In this document: positions 32,297 to 44,050 of the stretch, one piece after another | Layout: the number at the start of each line of letters is the position of its first letter | How positions within the stretch are numbered: the stretch's first letter is position 1 | Assembly (NCBI RefSeq): GCF_000143415.4 | Contig: NW_003314310.1 | Location: 684,611 to 748,610 of the forward strand | Length of the DNA: 64,000 bases | Source of the DNA: Selaginella moellendorffii | Taxonomy: Eukaryota > Streptophyta > Lycopodiopsida > Selaginellales > Selaginellaceae | Reading direction: 5' to 3' | Notes under the pieces: model-generated | Databases searched by the model: none | Told to the model about the DNA's origin: nothing | What the model saw: the letters and a program-made list of their open reading frames with translations, nothing else | Program-made: the position numbers and the translations under genes

Positions 32297-34554
32297 AGAG
32301 CGCTGATCATCGAGGCCCTCGATCCGAATCAAAATGCGGACGAACGAGACTGGGCATTCTCGTGTCCCTGATAGTTTGCGTTGCCCTAGAGTTTTGGCGC
32401 AAAAGCCCTAAACCCATACCAAAGAGCCCTAAAATCCGGCATTTTGGCGCCATGTATCGGCGTCAAGGAGCTTCACTCACCGCTACCCGGGTGAAGGGTC
32501 GTTAAGCTCAGTAGCGTGGTGGATTCTTGGTGGACATGTTGGTGGCCTGCTGAATTTCTATGGAAAAATTTGTGAGAGTCCACCGCGCTCGATGCTTGCA
32601 CGAGATGGCTGGACAGGGATGTACTTGCAGCTCACAAGAACACGGACAGGGATTTCTTTGCATTTTCGTGCCCGACAGTATGATTTTTTATGTGTGCAAA
32701 GCGCGGTGGCGAGTTTTCGACCAGCAGGATTCAGCTTCTGGAATGTATGTTCATGGGATATGCAAAAGGTGGTGAGCCTGAGCGAGCTCTCGAGTTATTC
32801 TCGTCCATGCATGGGAAGATTGGATGGAAAATGCAGCTTGGGTTTCATTGATGAAATATCTCATTTCATGGAACATCAAGATCAAAGCACACTTTAAAAG
32901 CACACTTAAAGAATCAAAAGCATGTAAACTTGTGGAAGTCTTGCATAAACACTACAAACTCTTTCTGATTGGATGCTTCACTGGATAATACTCAAAGCAC
33001 GAACTTGCTTCATCTGATAACCAAAAGCCTCCAGAGAGAAGAGTTATTCCATCCAATTTTGTTACAACCAAGCATTCAGGGTTTGGAGTAAAGATGTTTG
33101 GCCATTCTGGGAGAATTCCTAGTGCTGGCATTTATAAAGTTCCTATAAGAATTATGGAGTTCAGTAGACCTTTGGATGCATCATTTTTCCAATTATGGCC
33201 TTTATTATCATTGGATATATTAATTTCATCCAACACTTGTCTCACACATTATTTAATTATTGCTTATACTGATCACTTCTAATGATTAGACACTAAATTT
33301 CTCGTCTTTTTCTCTGTAATCTCTAACCATGTTTCTCTATTAGAACTATACCATGCCCCATTTAATGTGTTCCACCACCAAGTCCTCATAAGATCATTGT
33401 TGGTGAGCCAGAGTTTACTTAAATTGGACCTCTCCAACTCAACAGCTTTAATGCAACTCTCATCTTGTTGGAAGTTTTTACAATGGTGTTACGCTTGGTT
33501 GTTTTCTCCAGCACATTCAATTTGCTATCAGTACCCATTCCATTGCCAATTATCAACCATCCTACCACTCGCTCCTCACTACCTCTCACAATATAAACAT
33601 TGGCTTGGTGATCATGTCAAATCTCAAGATGGTGAGAGAATTTCTCAACCACCTTTTCAACTTTGGTACATCCTCTAGAAGTCCAAGGACATGGTGCTTG
33701 CTCCATAAAGAGCACTAGAGAAACATAAGGAACTTCGTTTCTTATAGTGGGGTTATATATGTGAGAGTATTAAAAGAACTGCATCACCTCCACGCTCTGC
33801 ATCATTGACCTCACCACCGTCCCAATCGAGAGCATCCCCCCCAGCAGCCAAGTCGTGCTGGAGTAACAGCTTAATAAGTGTGTTATATGTAATATTAGCA
33901 CTCACCTCTTAAAAAAACTCATGTCTTTAAGCTATTTCTGTTATATTTGTTAGATATTTGCAGCTGTTATGCTTGAGTTGAACTGTTTGCTGATGTAAAA
34001 CTCTCCAAGAAGAATAGTCTTTGCATATTGATGAAGTCTTTAGTGGCCACAAGTTTCTCCCTCATCTCTTCATATCCAAAATCATTCACAATCTGGGTGA
34101 TATATATAGAAAGTCTAGATAAAATTGCCATCATAAGCTGGAGGTAGTTTTGCTACCTAAAATATCCATCCCTCTAGAAGATCTTATATATTTTATTCTT
34201 TCTTCGTGCTCTAGTATGCTCTTTTTATTGTTACTAAGCATTCTCAAAGCCAAACACCCATGCAGTGATCAAGGAAGCCTGCCTTACCCCTTCTCATCCC
34301 ATACCAATCAAACCTGTGACACCACTGTCAAAGAAGAATTTTGAGCTTCTTCTAATTGGATTCAGGATGGCTTTATTAGTAACAATGTCCTAAATAGAGA
34401 AAAATTAATAGTAAACATTTACAAAAGAAATAGATTGAAGAATATCCTAAAATATATTTGGATGTTTCAGAAACGAAGAATTTTTATTTTTACAAAATAA
34501 TAGTTGTGGTAGTAACCCAAAAACATCAATTATTTTCTTTTAGAGACTTGTAAA
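32297..34554. other. Repeat-rich intergenic block; telo-box near PPR start
   Basis: A CCCTAAACCC telo-box at about 32406-32415 lies 110 bp upstream of the PPR ATG. From about 32850 rightward the DNA becomes AT-rich, with stops in all frames and no recognisable protein. This is where the gene-dense part of the window ends. Confidence 0.4.
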
Positions 34555-34992
34555 TTAAATATTACAATTAAACAATACCATTGACATATTTATAGAAGAG
34601 TTTGTCTCCCTAAGCTCATCTCTTGAATATTCTACTTGTAAAGAAATATCACTTAGCGCAATTATACCTCCATAAAATAAACATATATCCCATATATCAC
34701 TAACTGCTTCTATGAAATCCCTAAATATAAATTCATGGGATTGCCTAACCCTGAAAAAACAACCCAAACTTCCAACTCGAGCCATATAATATCCCAGCAT
34801 AGATAAACCAAAAGCAAATCTATACCAAACTAGGTTCACACACCTACAATAGTCTTGATAATTTGTTCCTCTTTGGAATGTTGTAATGCACCTTTGGAAG
34901 TGTATAGAGGAGTATGAATGAGTCTTTTTAATGCAAAAAGAAAAAACAACCATGGCAATAAATACTAATATATGGGATTTTTGAGATTCCAT
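34555..34992 (-). CDS. Small secreted cysteine-containing protein, unknown family (copy A)
   Basis: Intact single-exon ORF of 145 residues, ATG at 34992. The first 25 residues (core ILVFIAMVVFSFCI) look like a signal peptide. The mature part has the cysteine order C, CxC, C, C and a final C, in the motifs RCITTF, NYQDYCRCV, VGSLGCFF, IWDICLF and VLFNCNI. A second ORF at 48975-49427 has the same motifs in the same order, at roughly half identity by eye. Two diverged copies both kept open in otherwise stop-rich DNA argue for real, selected coding sequence. I do not recognise the family; S-protein homologues and thaumatin-like proteins do not fit. It may be a secreted signalling or defence protein, but that is a guess. 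Confidence 0.6.
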   Translation of the reverse strand: MESQKSHILVFIAMVVFSFCIKKTHSYSSIHFQRCITTFQRGTNYQDYCRCVNLVWYRFAFGLSMLGYYMARVGSLGCFFRVRQSHEFIFRDFIEAVSDIWDICLFYGGIIALSDISLQVEYSRDELRETNSSINMSMVLFNCNI

Positions 34993-35859
34993 GCCTATAG
35001 AGATTTAATGGGTTTATAAATTCTTAAATTTATATAACTTTGTCCCGGGACAAATTTGTTGATAAAGGTTTCATTTTTTTTGTTTTTTCTAAATTATTAT
35101 TTGAAAATTAAAATCGTAGTTTCTGATTATAAAATTTTTCGTTCTAGAAATATATTATTTGATGGACTAAATTCATTATCAACCCACTATATATATTTTC
35201 AGCATTTACAGCCAAAAGAAGCTTGGAGGAGCTTCTCTCCTCACAACAAATTTCACCTCTCCTTGCTTCCTCCATTTGACCAATTATCAATGAACTAATG
35301 GATTCCATCAATCCAGAGGTTAGCCACTACTCTAGAATCCAAGTTACAATGAGTGGATCATGAATCTGGATGGGCAAAGTCTATGATCATGGGGCCACCT
35401 TAGACTATATCTTAGTTAATTCTTCTACAATAAGTCCAAGGCAATATAATCAATAGAATTTGGCTAATGCAGCAAAATTGAAGTCACCTTACTTGTACTA
35501 AATAAACTACCTAATGATTATACAAAGAATGCTGGTTACTATAGCAAACAATTTGATGATATCACCTACATTTCAATTGTTTTTAACTTTGCTTCATTTT
35601 AATTGGACAAGAGCACAATAAGAGGGCACTTTTCATGCCTATATAATTGGGAAGTGATCATGGTTTTAGTTATGTTCATTCTCATAATTATATATGATTA
35701 AAATTTTTAACCTTGCCTTACCTTTTGTAGCCTAATATACATACTTCTCTTAGTAGTTGATCTCTTATAAACCTTCTTGTCACAAACATTTATGAAATAG
35801 ATAGCTTCATCCATTTATTAGCAGTCTAAAATGCCTTGAAATGCTCTATCTAATTTTCT
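34993..35859. other. AT-rich region right of copy A; nothing recognised
   Basis: It should contain the promoter of the 34992 gene (a TTTATAAATTC stretch lies near 35015). The remainder is stop-rich with no detectable protein or RNA feature. Confidence 0.35.
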
Positions 35860-36500
35860 CTAGCGACTTCTTTTTACTTTTGGGCTTTGGATGTCTACCT
35901 CTATAGACTTCTTTATTAATCTTCTGTATTCTTGAGGATTGATACTGTCTTTATTGTGGTTGATTGGTTTTTCAAAATGACATTTTTCACTTTTATGGAT
36001 TGCTATAATATTATTAGTGATCAAAATCCTTAATTTATTTTCACCTTTTAGCACTAATTTCTTTCTTTCCTCCACATCAAAGGTAAGTTGTCAACTTCTT
36101 ATCATCCTCAAGTTGATGGGCAATTAAAGTATATTATTTAAACACTTAAAGTAATATTTCCCATCAACATGATTGAGTTTCTTCTTTCTAATAAGTTTAT
36201 TTATAACAATTCTTAACACTCTTTGTTATTCTTTGTTAATTATGGCTTTTATCCTCATTAATCATATTAATTAGTCATACCCAAGATGACAAATTACCAA
36301 CCAAGATTTGTCTTCTTTGTTATCACCACTTGCTCTTGTAACAATTTAAAAAGTCAAAACTTAAGTTTATGCTCTTTCATACTTTTGAGGTTACTTACCA
36401 ACTCAATCTTCCTTCATCCATGGATCTCTAAGTTGAGGAAATTTTATCAATACCAACTCACTTTGTTAATCACCTTCTTGATAATGTGGTGGAGCTATGC
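35860..36500 (+). pseudogene. Decayed Ty3/gypsy retrotransposon integrase fragment
   Basis: Plus-strand translation across frames gives RIDTVFIVVDWFFKMTFF (the first Asp region of the integrase core), then SDQNP, then YHPQVDGQLKYIIQTLK and FIYNNS with a following VNYGFYPH. These match in order the gypsy consensus for VVVDRxSKMAHF, SDRDPRF, YHPQTDGQTERVNQTLE and FAYNNSxHSSTGxSPFxxxYGxxP. A YQLNLPSSMD-like piece near 36400 matches the region before the chromodomain. Many stops and frameshifts make it inactive. LTRs were not identified. Confidence 0.7.
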
Positions 36501-36529
36501 CATACATTGTAAGAATACATTTGATATTC

Positions 36530-37000
36530 TTGTATCACTAAAGGCATGGGGATTCATGTGCCAGGTTCTGGGCAGCAAGCTCTACGTTCTTGGGATGGAG
36601 CTGCAGAAGGCAAGTATATCAATGTGCAAATTGGAACCATAGTCTTCCCTGCCACGCCACCACTATATGAATTGACATCACAGCTTTGGGAGGGCAATGA
36701 AGGCTATTCTCCATCTGGTGATGGTGATGGAGTAGCAATGCCATTGATTCGTGTGTGAAACGAGTGGAACCACAACATTCGCAACTTAGCCTCCAGGTTT
36801 GCATTCTAAAACCAACTTCGTTTGTTAACTTCACACTCAAATGTTTCTCTGATTCAGGAAGAGTTCAGAGCATACGCTGAGATCATGGCATCCCAGAGAA
36901 TCACATCCCCTTCTTCAGGACAGCTTCTCAAAGGAGGTATGTGCGTGTGTACTCCCTTCTTCCACATTGTTTTCCTTTGAGAGCTTGTTCTCGTCTCTAG
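36530..37000 (+). pseudogene. Possible gene fragment (kelch-like or other)
   Basis: The DNA is more GC-rich than its surroundings. One frame near 36540 reads GFMCQVLGSKLYVLG, which resembles a kelch repeat. Another frame (36546-36758) stays open for 70 codons and reads SGQQALRSWDGAAEGKYINV. These conflict, so at most this is a fragment of a captured gene. Confidence 0.25.
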
Positions 37001-37807
37001 AGCTCAAAAAGCAAGGTTCTTCATCTCCAGTCCAATTTTCAGGCGCTCGTTTCGTTCAAGGTGACATACATTGATTAAGATTCAGGGAAGTCGAAGATTT
37101 TGCAAGGAGACTAAATGCCGACTGGCCCAGCCAAGACTTAGCATCTCGGAGGAATCAAGAACACAGGCTTTGGACGCCGACGACGACAAGCCCAACACAT
37201 ACTTATTGTCAGCCAAAGACACACGAGCTTGTTGGATGATCCCATTTCTAATTTTTCTAGTTCAAATAACTTTTTCTTCTTCTTTGTTTCTGAACAGCAA
37301 ATATTAAAGTTCTCTATGTACGTGTTAATTGAGGAAATATTCATTTAGTGGAATTTGGTTTTTGGATCTGGTTGGATTGCTCGAGTCCCTATTCGAGCTT
37401 CATACATAAAAAGACCACTGGCAGAGATTTTTGTGAAAACATCCAGTTGCCATGTTCTTCAATTTATCCAGATCCCTCACTCGAGTCCATCAACCTCCAT
37501 CCCTCCAGAACACATGTCGATGTCAGGCGGATCTCGGCCATGGAGAAGATCAATGGCTGGTTCTGACTCGAGCCCATCAACCTCCACGGCAGAGCAAGGT
37601 GACGTGTTTGGAAGTAGAGAAGGCCCTGGAGATTCAAGATAAAGATGAGTACCCCTCTTATCTCAGCTCGCCAGTATTTTGATCTTATTCATTGCCCAAG
37701 AAGCAAGTTTTGTTAGTGACTAATGTTGGTTTTAGAATGGGGCAAAAAATGGACCAGGAGTGATGCTTCTTGGGGTTAGGATCCCCAGGCAAGGCCATCT
37801 CACAGCA
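37001..37807. other. Mixed-composition region; nothing recognised
   Basis: No coding pattern, RNA gene or defined repeat could be supported. A short Ser-rich plus-strand frame near 37450-37640 has no family match. Confidence 0.3.
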
Positions 37808-38200
37808 CTAGCTTTTCAGCCTTGAGCGCCACAGACACCAGCCCAGGAATGCAGACCTGGAGGCCGACGTCCACAGAGTCACGCTTCGATCCAGCACGCT
37901 GTCAGAGAGAAATGCCTGCTGTGGGGCTAAGAGGGCATCCCAAGAGAACATGTCCTGCTCGGGGAGGCTCGTCAACCTTGCCATGTCGTGCAAACACCCG
38001 TCAAACGCGTCCTTGGCTCGGGCCAGGTCGCGGTCGGCACAAGCGGTGATCATGGCTATCGGCATGGCATCGAACAGCCTTGTGGCGTCATCTATGCAGC
38101 CGCAGTTTGCAAACACCACTAGCATCGCCGACCACGACACGAGGCTCCTCTCGGGCATGCCATCGAACAGGTGGTGGATCAAGCGTCATAGTCGGCGGCA
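37808..38200 (-). pseudogene. PPR (PLS-type) gene fragment
   Basis: Minus-strand frame reading HHLFDGMPERSLVSWSAMLV, then NCGCIDDATRLFDAMP, ITACADRDLARAKDAFDG and LPEQDMFSWDALLA. This is the L/S-type PPR pattern seen in plant editing factors. The repeats are shortened and partly deleted and the frame has no plausible start or full domain set, so it is a relic. Confidence 0.6.
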
Positions 38201-38269
38201 GTGACACTATATAAGTTCAAGGCATCCAGGGCCTCATCGTCTATCATAGTGGGAGTGGGAGAATTATCA

Positions 38270-38800
38270 GCAGCTGGCAGCTCAACACATGGCCGCCACT
38301 GATAGTGTCCCATGACGCTGGACAACGATCAAAGATGTCTCAGCTAGTTCCTGGTTTTCTCAAGCCGATCTTACAGTCTTCCTCTGGGAACCTCCACAGC
38401 GTCAACAACGTTTCTCATCGTCTATTCCAGCCACACCAGCAACATTTCATGCCAGGAAGTCACGGGATCTCAACTCTAGACTTTCGAGGACTTGGAGGAG
38501 AGGAGTCGGGAGACAGGGAGAAGCTCTAGAGGCCGCTCAGCCACTAGTATATGGATCGCAAGACTTTCCAGGAACAGCGGCAGCAACGGTTCTTCCTTTG
38601 GCAAACATGAGTGGAAGTCTTGTTCCGGGAAGCGGCCAGGATCCAAGGTTGTTTCAGGAGCAGCGGAGACGACTGTCTGGGCAGCTGGAGATGGATCCCA
38701 GGAACTTCGCCGACGGCATGAGAAGGGAGGATTTCTGAGGCCAACTCTCGAATCGGTCTGAATCTGGGTGTGACGCTAGCGAGGGCCCCGAGCAAATTCC
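38270..38800 (+). pseudogene. Disordered-protein gene fragment, unidentified
   Basis: GC-rich DNA with a plus-strand frame reading MSGSLVPGSGQDPRLFQEQR and then LEMDPRNFADGMRRED before a TGA, and an upstream frame with NNVSHRLFQPHQQHFMPGSH. The Gln/Arg/Asp composition resembles low-complexity parts of regulatory proteins. It is broken by stops and has no recognisable domain. Confidence 0.3.
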
Positions 38801-38809
38801 CCGGGAGCT

Positions 38810-39030
38810 CAAGCACCACTGTGTAGGCGTAAGGATGCAAGGCGGATTTGAGTGGAGCAAAGCACTATCACCGTCAACACAAAGTGTGTGAATTGCGGGG
38901 CCTCCTCCACAAGCCCCTGCCTCGAGTATGCAGCATGCAGCGTGTTCCACGCCACAAGGTTTTGATCAAACACCTCCTTCCCGATGCCGCCTCGTCTCGT
39001 GGAATCCGCTGCTTGTGGCATATGCCCAGC
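38810..39030 (-). pseudogene. PPR gene fragment
   Basis: Minus-strand frame with VFDQNLVAWNTLHAAYSRQG followed by LVEEA, one PPR unit of the PLS type. Flanking sequence does not continue in frame. Confidence 0.45.
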
Positions 39031-39149
39031 AAACCTTCACCTGGACGACGCTGCTCACGATGGGCTCTGAAGACCTTCCTGGCAGGCCGAATGGCAGTGG
39101 CGTCTCGCGCGGGAGAGGAAACATGTGGGTTAAGTCGATAATAAAATAA

Positions 39150-39215
39150 TGCGAACCCGGTTGCTGAGGATTACGAATCACAAGTCCAAGGTTCGAATCC
39201 TTATCAAAAGAAACT
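39150..39215 (+). other. tRNA-like B-box segment, possible SINE relic
   Basis: AAGGTTCGAATCCTT at about 39190-39204 is a perfect Pol III B-box/T-arm with its 4-5 bp stem. Upstream there is a TTACGAA that could be an anticodon loop, but its stem pairs for only about two base pairs and no D-arm is found. So it is not a working tRNA gene. Confidence 0.25.
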
Positions 39216-39529
39216 AAAACGCACTGAGAAGAACCACATCAAATTCCCATGGACGCAAAGCCTTGTCGCCCACGAAAGAATGGCAGTGACAAGAAGAGGA
39301 AATTTTGCCTTGTCATTTAAAGGCACAAAGATTCTTTTGGCGCTCGACGGATGGATGCATTTCCTTCGACCCGCGCTCCACAGGTACTGCCACAGATTGG
39401 GACAATGCCAGGTTCACAGCACAAACTGTTCAGTAGAGCTCCTTTCAGGGTTGAAATCCTGCGGGAGCTCCAATGATTTAGAGAGGGGAATCGCGCCATC
39501 CAAAGCGGGGTTTGCTCCAATCCCTACAC

Positions 39530-39850
39530 TTCTTGCAGCTTGATTGGCATGTATGGGAGGTGTGGCAGCCTGGTTGAGGCGAGGAGGTGTTTGACAGGAT
39601 GCCTTGCCACAATGTAGAACGCTTTCATCTTGGGACACGCAGAGAACTGGAAGCCTTCTCATGCCAGGGCTCTGCACCTGGATTCCCCTGCATCTTCGCG
39701 GCCATCAAGGCTTGCTCGGCTCTAGCGGCTGAGACTCATTGGTGGGAAGATGATCAAACTGAAAGCTCTGGAACAAGGCATGAGAATCCCCTGCCGAGCT
39801 AAGTTTTGGAAGTGACGAGCCCGAGGTCTTCAAGCTCGGACAGCTACAGG
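39530..39850 (+). pseudogene. PPR gene fragment
   Basis: Plus-strand frames read LIGMYGRCGSLVEARR, then FDRMPCHNVE, then FAAIKACSALAA, the usual order in PLS-type PPR proteins. A frameshift separates the first two and stops follow. Its strand is opposite to the other two PPR relics nearby. Confidence 0.55.
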
Positions 39851-41983
39851 AGGTTTAACGAGCTCTTGAGTAGCTGCCACAGCACCCAGACGCTCGTCTC
39901 TGGGAAGCTCACAAGCTACTTTTTGGTGTTTTTTGACACAACTACTTGCAACTTTGTAACTGTATTCATCTCTTTTCAAGGAAACCACAGGGTAGCTTTG
40001 TGTAGATCCTCCGGTTTTGCCACTGCCAAAGTGTAAACTTCCATCTAACGTTGTTCTCATGGCATTGCAAAAACAAAAAGAAGTTAGAGAAACCATAAAG
40101 AAAACTATAGAGAACATAGACCTGGAAGGTTGAAGCCTCTAGCCCTTTTGGGCGTTGTCCAGTTCGTTGAACATACATTTTGGTTAGAATAAACAGTTCA
40201 CGAACCGATGTCCGTTTCGTTGAACAGCAAACAGAACAAACAGTATACGAGTGAGCGTCTTTCACGCTATGATCACTGTGCTTTCATGGAGTTTTCATGG
40301 TCATTGAGGTTGGACCATTGTCATGTACGTCTTCAGCTGGATTGAGGTTCTGAAGATCGCAAGCGACGTTGTTTCTCAGCTCGCAGGTCTTGCGTTGAGC
40401 GCAGCAACAACATAACTCAAAGCGTTGACAATCACGTTGACACAAAATATCTCCAATTTCGTAGCATTATTCTTCTTGGCCGACATGGCGTTTTTCAGTT
40501 CTTATCGTCATTGAGCAGGCGACTTGGCTTGTTCATGGCAAGAAATTAGAACCAATTGAAACACACGCAAACCTGAAGCTAAGTATTGTCAACTTTCAAT
40601 GATCGTTTGTATTGTCCACATCCTTGGCCCATTGTTTTGCACTTTGATTTTCTGAGTTGCAATCATCTTCAAACGTTGAGAGTTTCAACACAAATTCCTG
40701 ATCGCCACTAGCCTTTCTTTCATTGTTGATCATACCTCAGCTCGTTGTAAGCAGCTTTGCTTTCTTTACTCGCTTATTGCTCATGCAAAGAAAAGCCCTA
40801 CCTAAACGAACTTACCGTGCGAAGCAGCCTACCTGGGCAGAGTGGACCAGGCAGCAACCCCAACCCCAACCCCAACCCCAAGACATCTCGTCCGTGACGT
40901 CTACCATCACTGCTCTAGCCCTTCAACAATGAACCCTAAACTTGGCAGCAAAAAAAGGGGAAAACGAAAACAACTGGTCCAAACGAAGTAACTTAATTAG
41001 TTGTCACGGGGATGAGGAATTCTCGGACAGCCTGCTGGATGGCTTGTGGACACTTGTGTTGTACTTTTGGTGGTCCTAAGCAAATTGAAAGAGCACAATA
41101 TCCACCTTGGGGAGAAAGAGCCATGATCATGAATTTGATGTTTCTAGCATTGTGTTCACGAGATTTGATCTTTCTTACTGATTAAACATTTTTTTGGCTT
41201 CATCTTGTGCTATAAAGAACTTTTTAAGATGGGGAAGTGGACTTTGCACAATGTATGTAATGAAAGGTGTCAAAGACACTTTAGAAATTGACTTCAAGGA
41301 GTCAAGATTAAAAATTCCAAAGTGCAATGGTTATATTAATAGAAATTAAAACTACTCGAGAATAAGCAGTGGGATTGAGATAGATAAAGTGTCTTTAACA
41401 GGTTTCATCCACAACACCATGTCTACATCTCCAATCTGCATGAAGCTCGCCAGCAAAATGCATTCCTTGTCCACAGCCGAGTAGGAGTTAAACAATTCAC
41501 AAGCTTCTTTAACGAGTAGTCACAAAACTTGCTTCTTGCCATGCTTGTGAGAGATTTATAACATTCAGTTAGATCATCTGGCAGTCCAGATCTCTTTCAG
41601 TGTCTTTCCTTAGATCATCCGAGCTAGAGTCGACTGGTTCAAGTCCACCTCAAGGCTTTCGGCTGGTGACATGACCTCACACAATGTCTTGGTGTCTAGC
41701 AGCTCATTGAAAAACTTCAAACAGATTTGCTAAAGCTTAAATTAGGGTTATGTTGGAAAAGTTTGGACATAAAAGAAATGGAATGAATTTGCTCTCTTGA
41801 GGTGGAGTAATGGTAATCATTCTTCTTTATGATCTTGATTATAAACGGTTTGCTTGTTAAGAAATATAATCATTTTCCACCTCTCCAATTTCTTGATTAA
41901 TGGCTAGGACTAGAATTCTATGATGGGTCATGCATTCTCCTTGTAATCTTGTGATACACCCAAGTTTTCATTCCTCTAAGACA
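39851..41983. other. Intergenic region with no supported gene
   Basis: Short frames only. A run of four CCCCAA units at about 40856-40880 lies inside an 69-codon frame (giving QPQPQPQ) and is too short to be telomeric. No transposon protein was detected. Confidence 0.3.
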
Positions 41984-42155
41984 ACAAGAGATCCCTTCTA
42001 TTCAAATAGACAACACAGTGTGGAAAGTGGCAAACACAAAGACGACAAGAGATCCCTTCTATTCAAATAGACAACACAGTGTGGAAAGTGGCAAACACAA
42101 AGACGACAAGAGATCCCTTCTATTCAAATAAACAACACAGGCAAACACAAGAGAT
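41984..42155. repeat. 61-bp minisatellite, about 2.7 copies
   Basis: The segment GATCCCTTCTATTCAAATA recurs at 41990, 42051 and 42112, so the period is exactly 61 bp. The first two units are almost identical over the full length. The third is interrupted by a deletion after AAACAACACAGG. Confidence 0.85.
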
Positions 42156-42684
42156 GACAAACTTGAAACATTATGTAGTTCAAAGAATGGCACCACCATC
42201 TTGTGATCGAGCAAGTGAGAAGTGTAACTCACAGCATGTAGAGTTTGTAAATTCTCTTCTGGCCCCCAGATTTTATAATATTCCTCTAGAATAGTATCAC
42301 AGGACTCAAAACATAAAACAAACAATATCATTTACACCCTAAACCAACCCAGCGAAGGGTAATTGTTTGGTTATAAAGGCCTAGTTCATTTACAAAATTC
42401 TGCAAAAAGTTTTTCCAAATGTCAAAAATTCAATAGGTTACATTCTTCACAAAAGTGTTTGCATTTCATATTAAATACACATGCTGATATGTTATGAAGG
42501 CCACGGACTGGATCTGGAGGACCTCCATCTTCATATAGTGATGCTGGATCCTGAACGCTATCGTCCAAAGAGAGCTCTCCTCTATTTGAAGACGTAGACA
42601 ATGCAAGGAGGAAAAATCATTTTTCAAACAAGATAACCAAAGTTAAAAAGTTTTCTGTTTAGGTAAGGGTTTTTCTGAGTGGAA
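42156..42684. other. Upstream region of ARID-ELM2 gene
   Basis: AT-rich with no coding signal. The promoter and 5' UTR of the gene starting at 42685 are expected toward its right end. A possible 5' UTR intron (GTAAGG at 42663, TTTTTCTGAG before the ATG) is not established. Confidence 0.35.
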
Positions 42685-44050
42685 ATGGCGATAACAGGTG
42701 ATAGAGTTGTGAAGCTGGTGGGAAGAGCCCTCCAAGCCAGAGGATCTCCAGGGGAGAGGCCACTCACAGTCCTGATTGGCGGCACCCAGGTAGACCTCCC
42801 TTTCCTCCTCGCCAAGGTGAAAGATTTTGGTGGGTACACCAAGGCCAGTGGTGCCAGGAAGTGGGGCACTGTGGCCACCTCCATGGGCTTACCCCCGCAT
42901 TGCGGCCCCAGCGTCAAGCTCGTCTATCTCAAATACCTCAAGAGCTTGGAGAGTGGCCACATCTTCAATGCAAATGCCACCAAAAATGTGGAGGCTCCTT
43001 CACTCGCATCCACTGCTGCTCTTCCAGAGGCTCTCTCCTATCTGAGAAGATTGGCTCTAGATCCAGGGAATGCCACGCACAGCGCTCCAGAGAATGGTGA
43101 GTTTCGAGCAACTGTGAAGGGGGTCTTGGGCGGCCTCCGGAGGAAAGAGGAAGAAGAACAACACCTCCATCACCACCATGTAGAGGTATAGTGTATAGTT
43201 TAGAGTGTGATCATTCGACTCTCTCACTTACGTGAGTATACAGCGACCAGGACGGCGAGGAGTGAGTTCCATAACTTCCAAGTACAGCCTTCGTTCCTAC
43301 AGGCACGAAAATGGCCAGCTCTTATCGCTCCCGACGACCAAGAAAGTTTCTATCCGCATAGGACCCAACTTCCAAGCTCAAGTTCCTGCCGTTGTGACTG
43401 GGAGTGACGAGGATTCGACGCTCTTTTCCGGTAGAGTAGTGTGGCCGCGAGGGAAGGAAGTCGGCACTGGTAGTAGTAGTAATAGTATTTGCGTGGAGGG
43501 AGGATCATGTGTGAAGCGGCGGATCGAGGAGCAACGCAGGAAGCTGGAGCTGGAGCTTGGAGAGGAAGTTTTTCGGGAGTGGGGATTCAACAAAATGGGA
43601 GAGAGTTTGGTGGAGTCAGCCAAGTGGAGCAGGCAAGAGGAGGCCGAGTTTACTGCTATTGTGAAGGAGTGCTGCCAAGGAGACAAGCTCTGGCCCGAGC
43701 TCCAAGCTTCTTTTGCTGGAAGGAGGAGTCGGGAAGATTTGGTAGACTACTTCTTCAACGTCTTCGTGCTGAGAAAGAGAGCCGTCCAGAACAGGAGCCA
43801 CGCATTTGATGCCGGTTCATGGCCGTCCGGGGGTATCTTGGAAGAGTTTGACAGCGATGAGCTTCTGTCGGAAGAAGTGGCGATCCAAAACTTTAGTTCT
43901 CTTGGCGATGGATTTGGATCGGAGTCCACCCGGCCGGCACTAATCCTCCAAGAGGCTAAACCGTGTGTGAAGCAATGCCAAGTCCCTTACGCAGTTCCTC
44001 CAGCATCTGGTGTTCCTGAAGCAAAGTCGTGTATTAAGTGCTCCTGCTGA
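42685..44050 (+). CDS. ARID-ELM2-SANT/Myb-like nuclear protein (plant ARID1/2 type)
   Basis: Predicted chromatin-associated DNA-binding protein, 435 residues in two exons (42685-43185 and 43244-44050; 58-bp intron, GTATAG...ATACAG). Residues about 20-100 form an ARID-like domain: RPLTVLIGGTQVDLPFLLAK, VKDFGGYTKASGARKWGTVA and SVKLVYLKYLKSLE. The ELM2 core is KVSIRIGPNFQAQVPAVV at the start of exon 2. A SANT/Myb-like segment follows: WSRQEEAEFTAIVKE, LWPELQASFAGRRSREDLVD, YFFNVFVLRKRAVQN. This order matches Arabidopsis ARID proteins found with histone deacetylases. The acidic and Cys-containing C terminus ends in IKCSC. It is the only clearly functional gene of known family in the right half of the window, flanked on both sides by repeat DNA. 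Domain calls are by eye. Confidence 0.88.

Noticed and set aside
35860..36075. 71-codon minus-strand ORF as a gene
   Set aside because: It is antisense to the gypsy integrase relic, which explains the sequence better.
39150..39215. Functional tRNA-Arg(ACG)
   Set aside because: T-arm is good but the anticodon stem pairs poorly and no D-arm or acceptor stem is found.
40856..40880. Telomere-like CCCCAA repeats
   Set aside because: Only about four units and not the plant CCCTAAA type.
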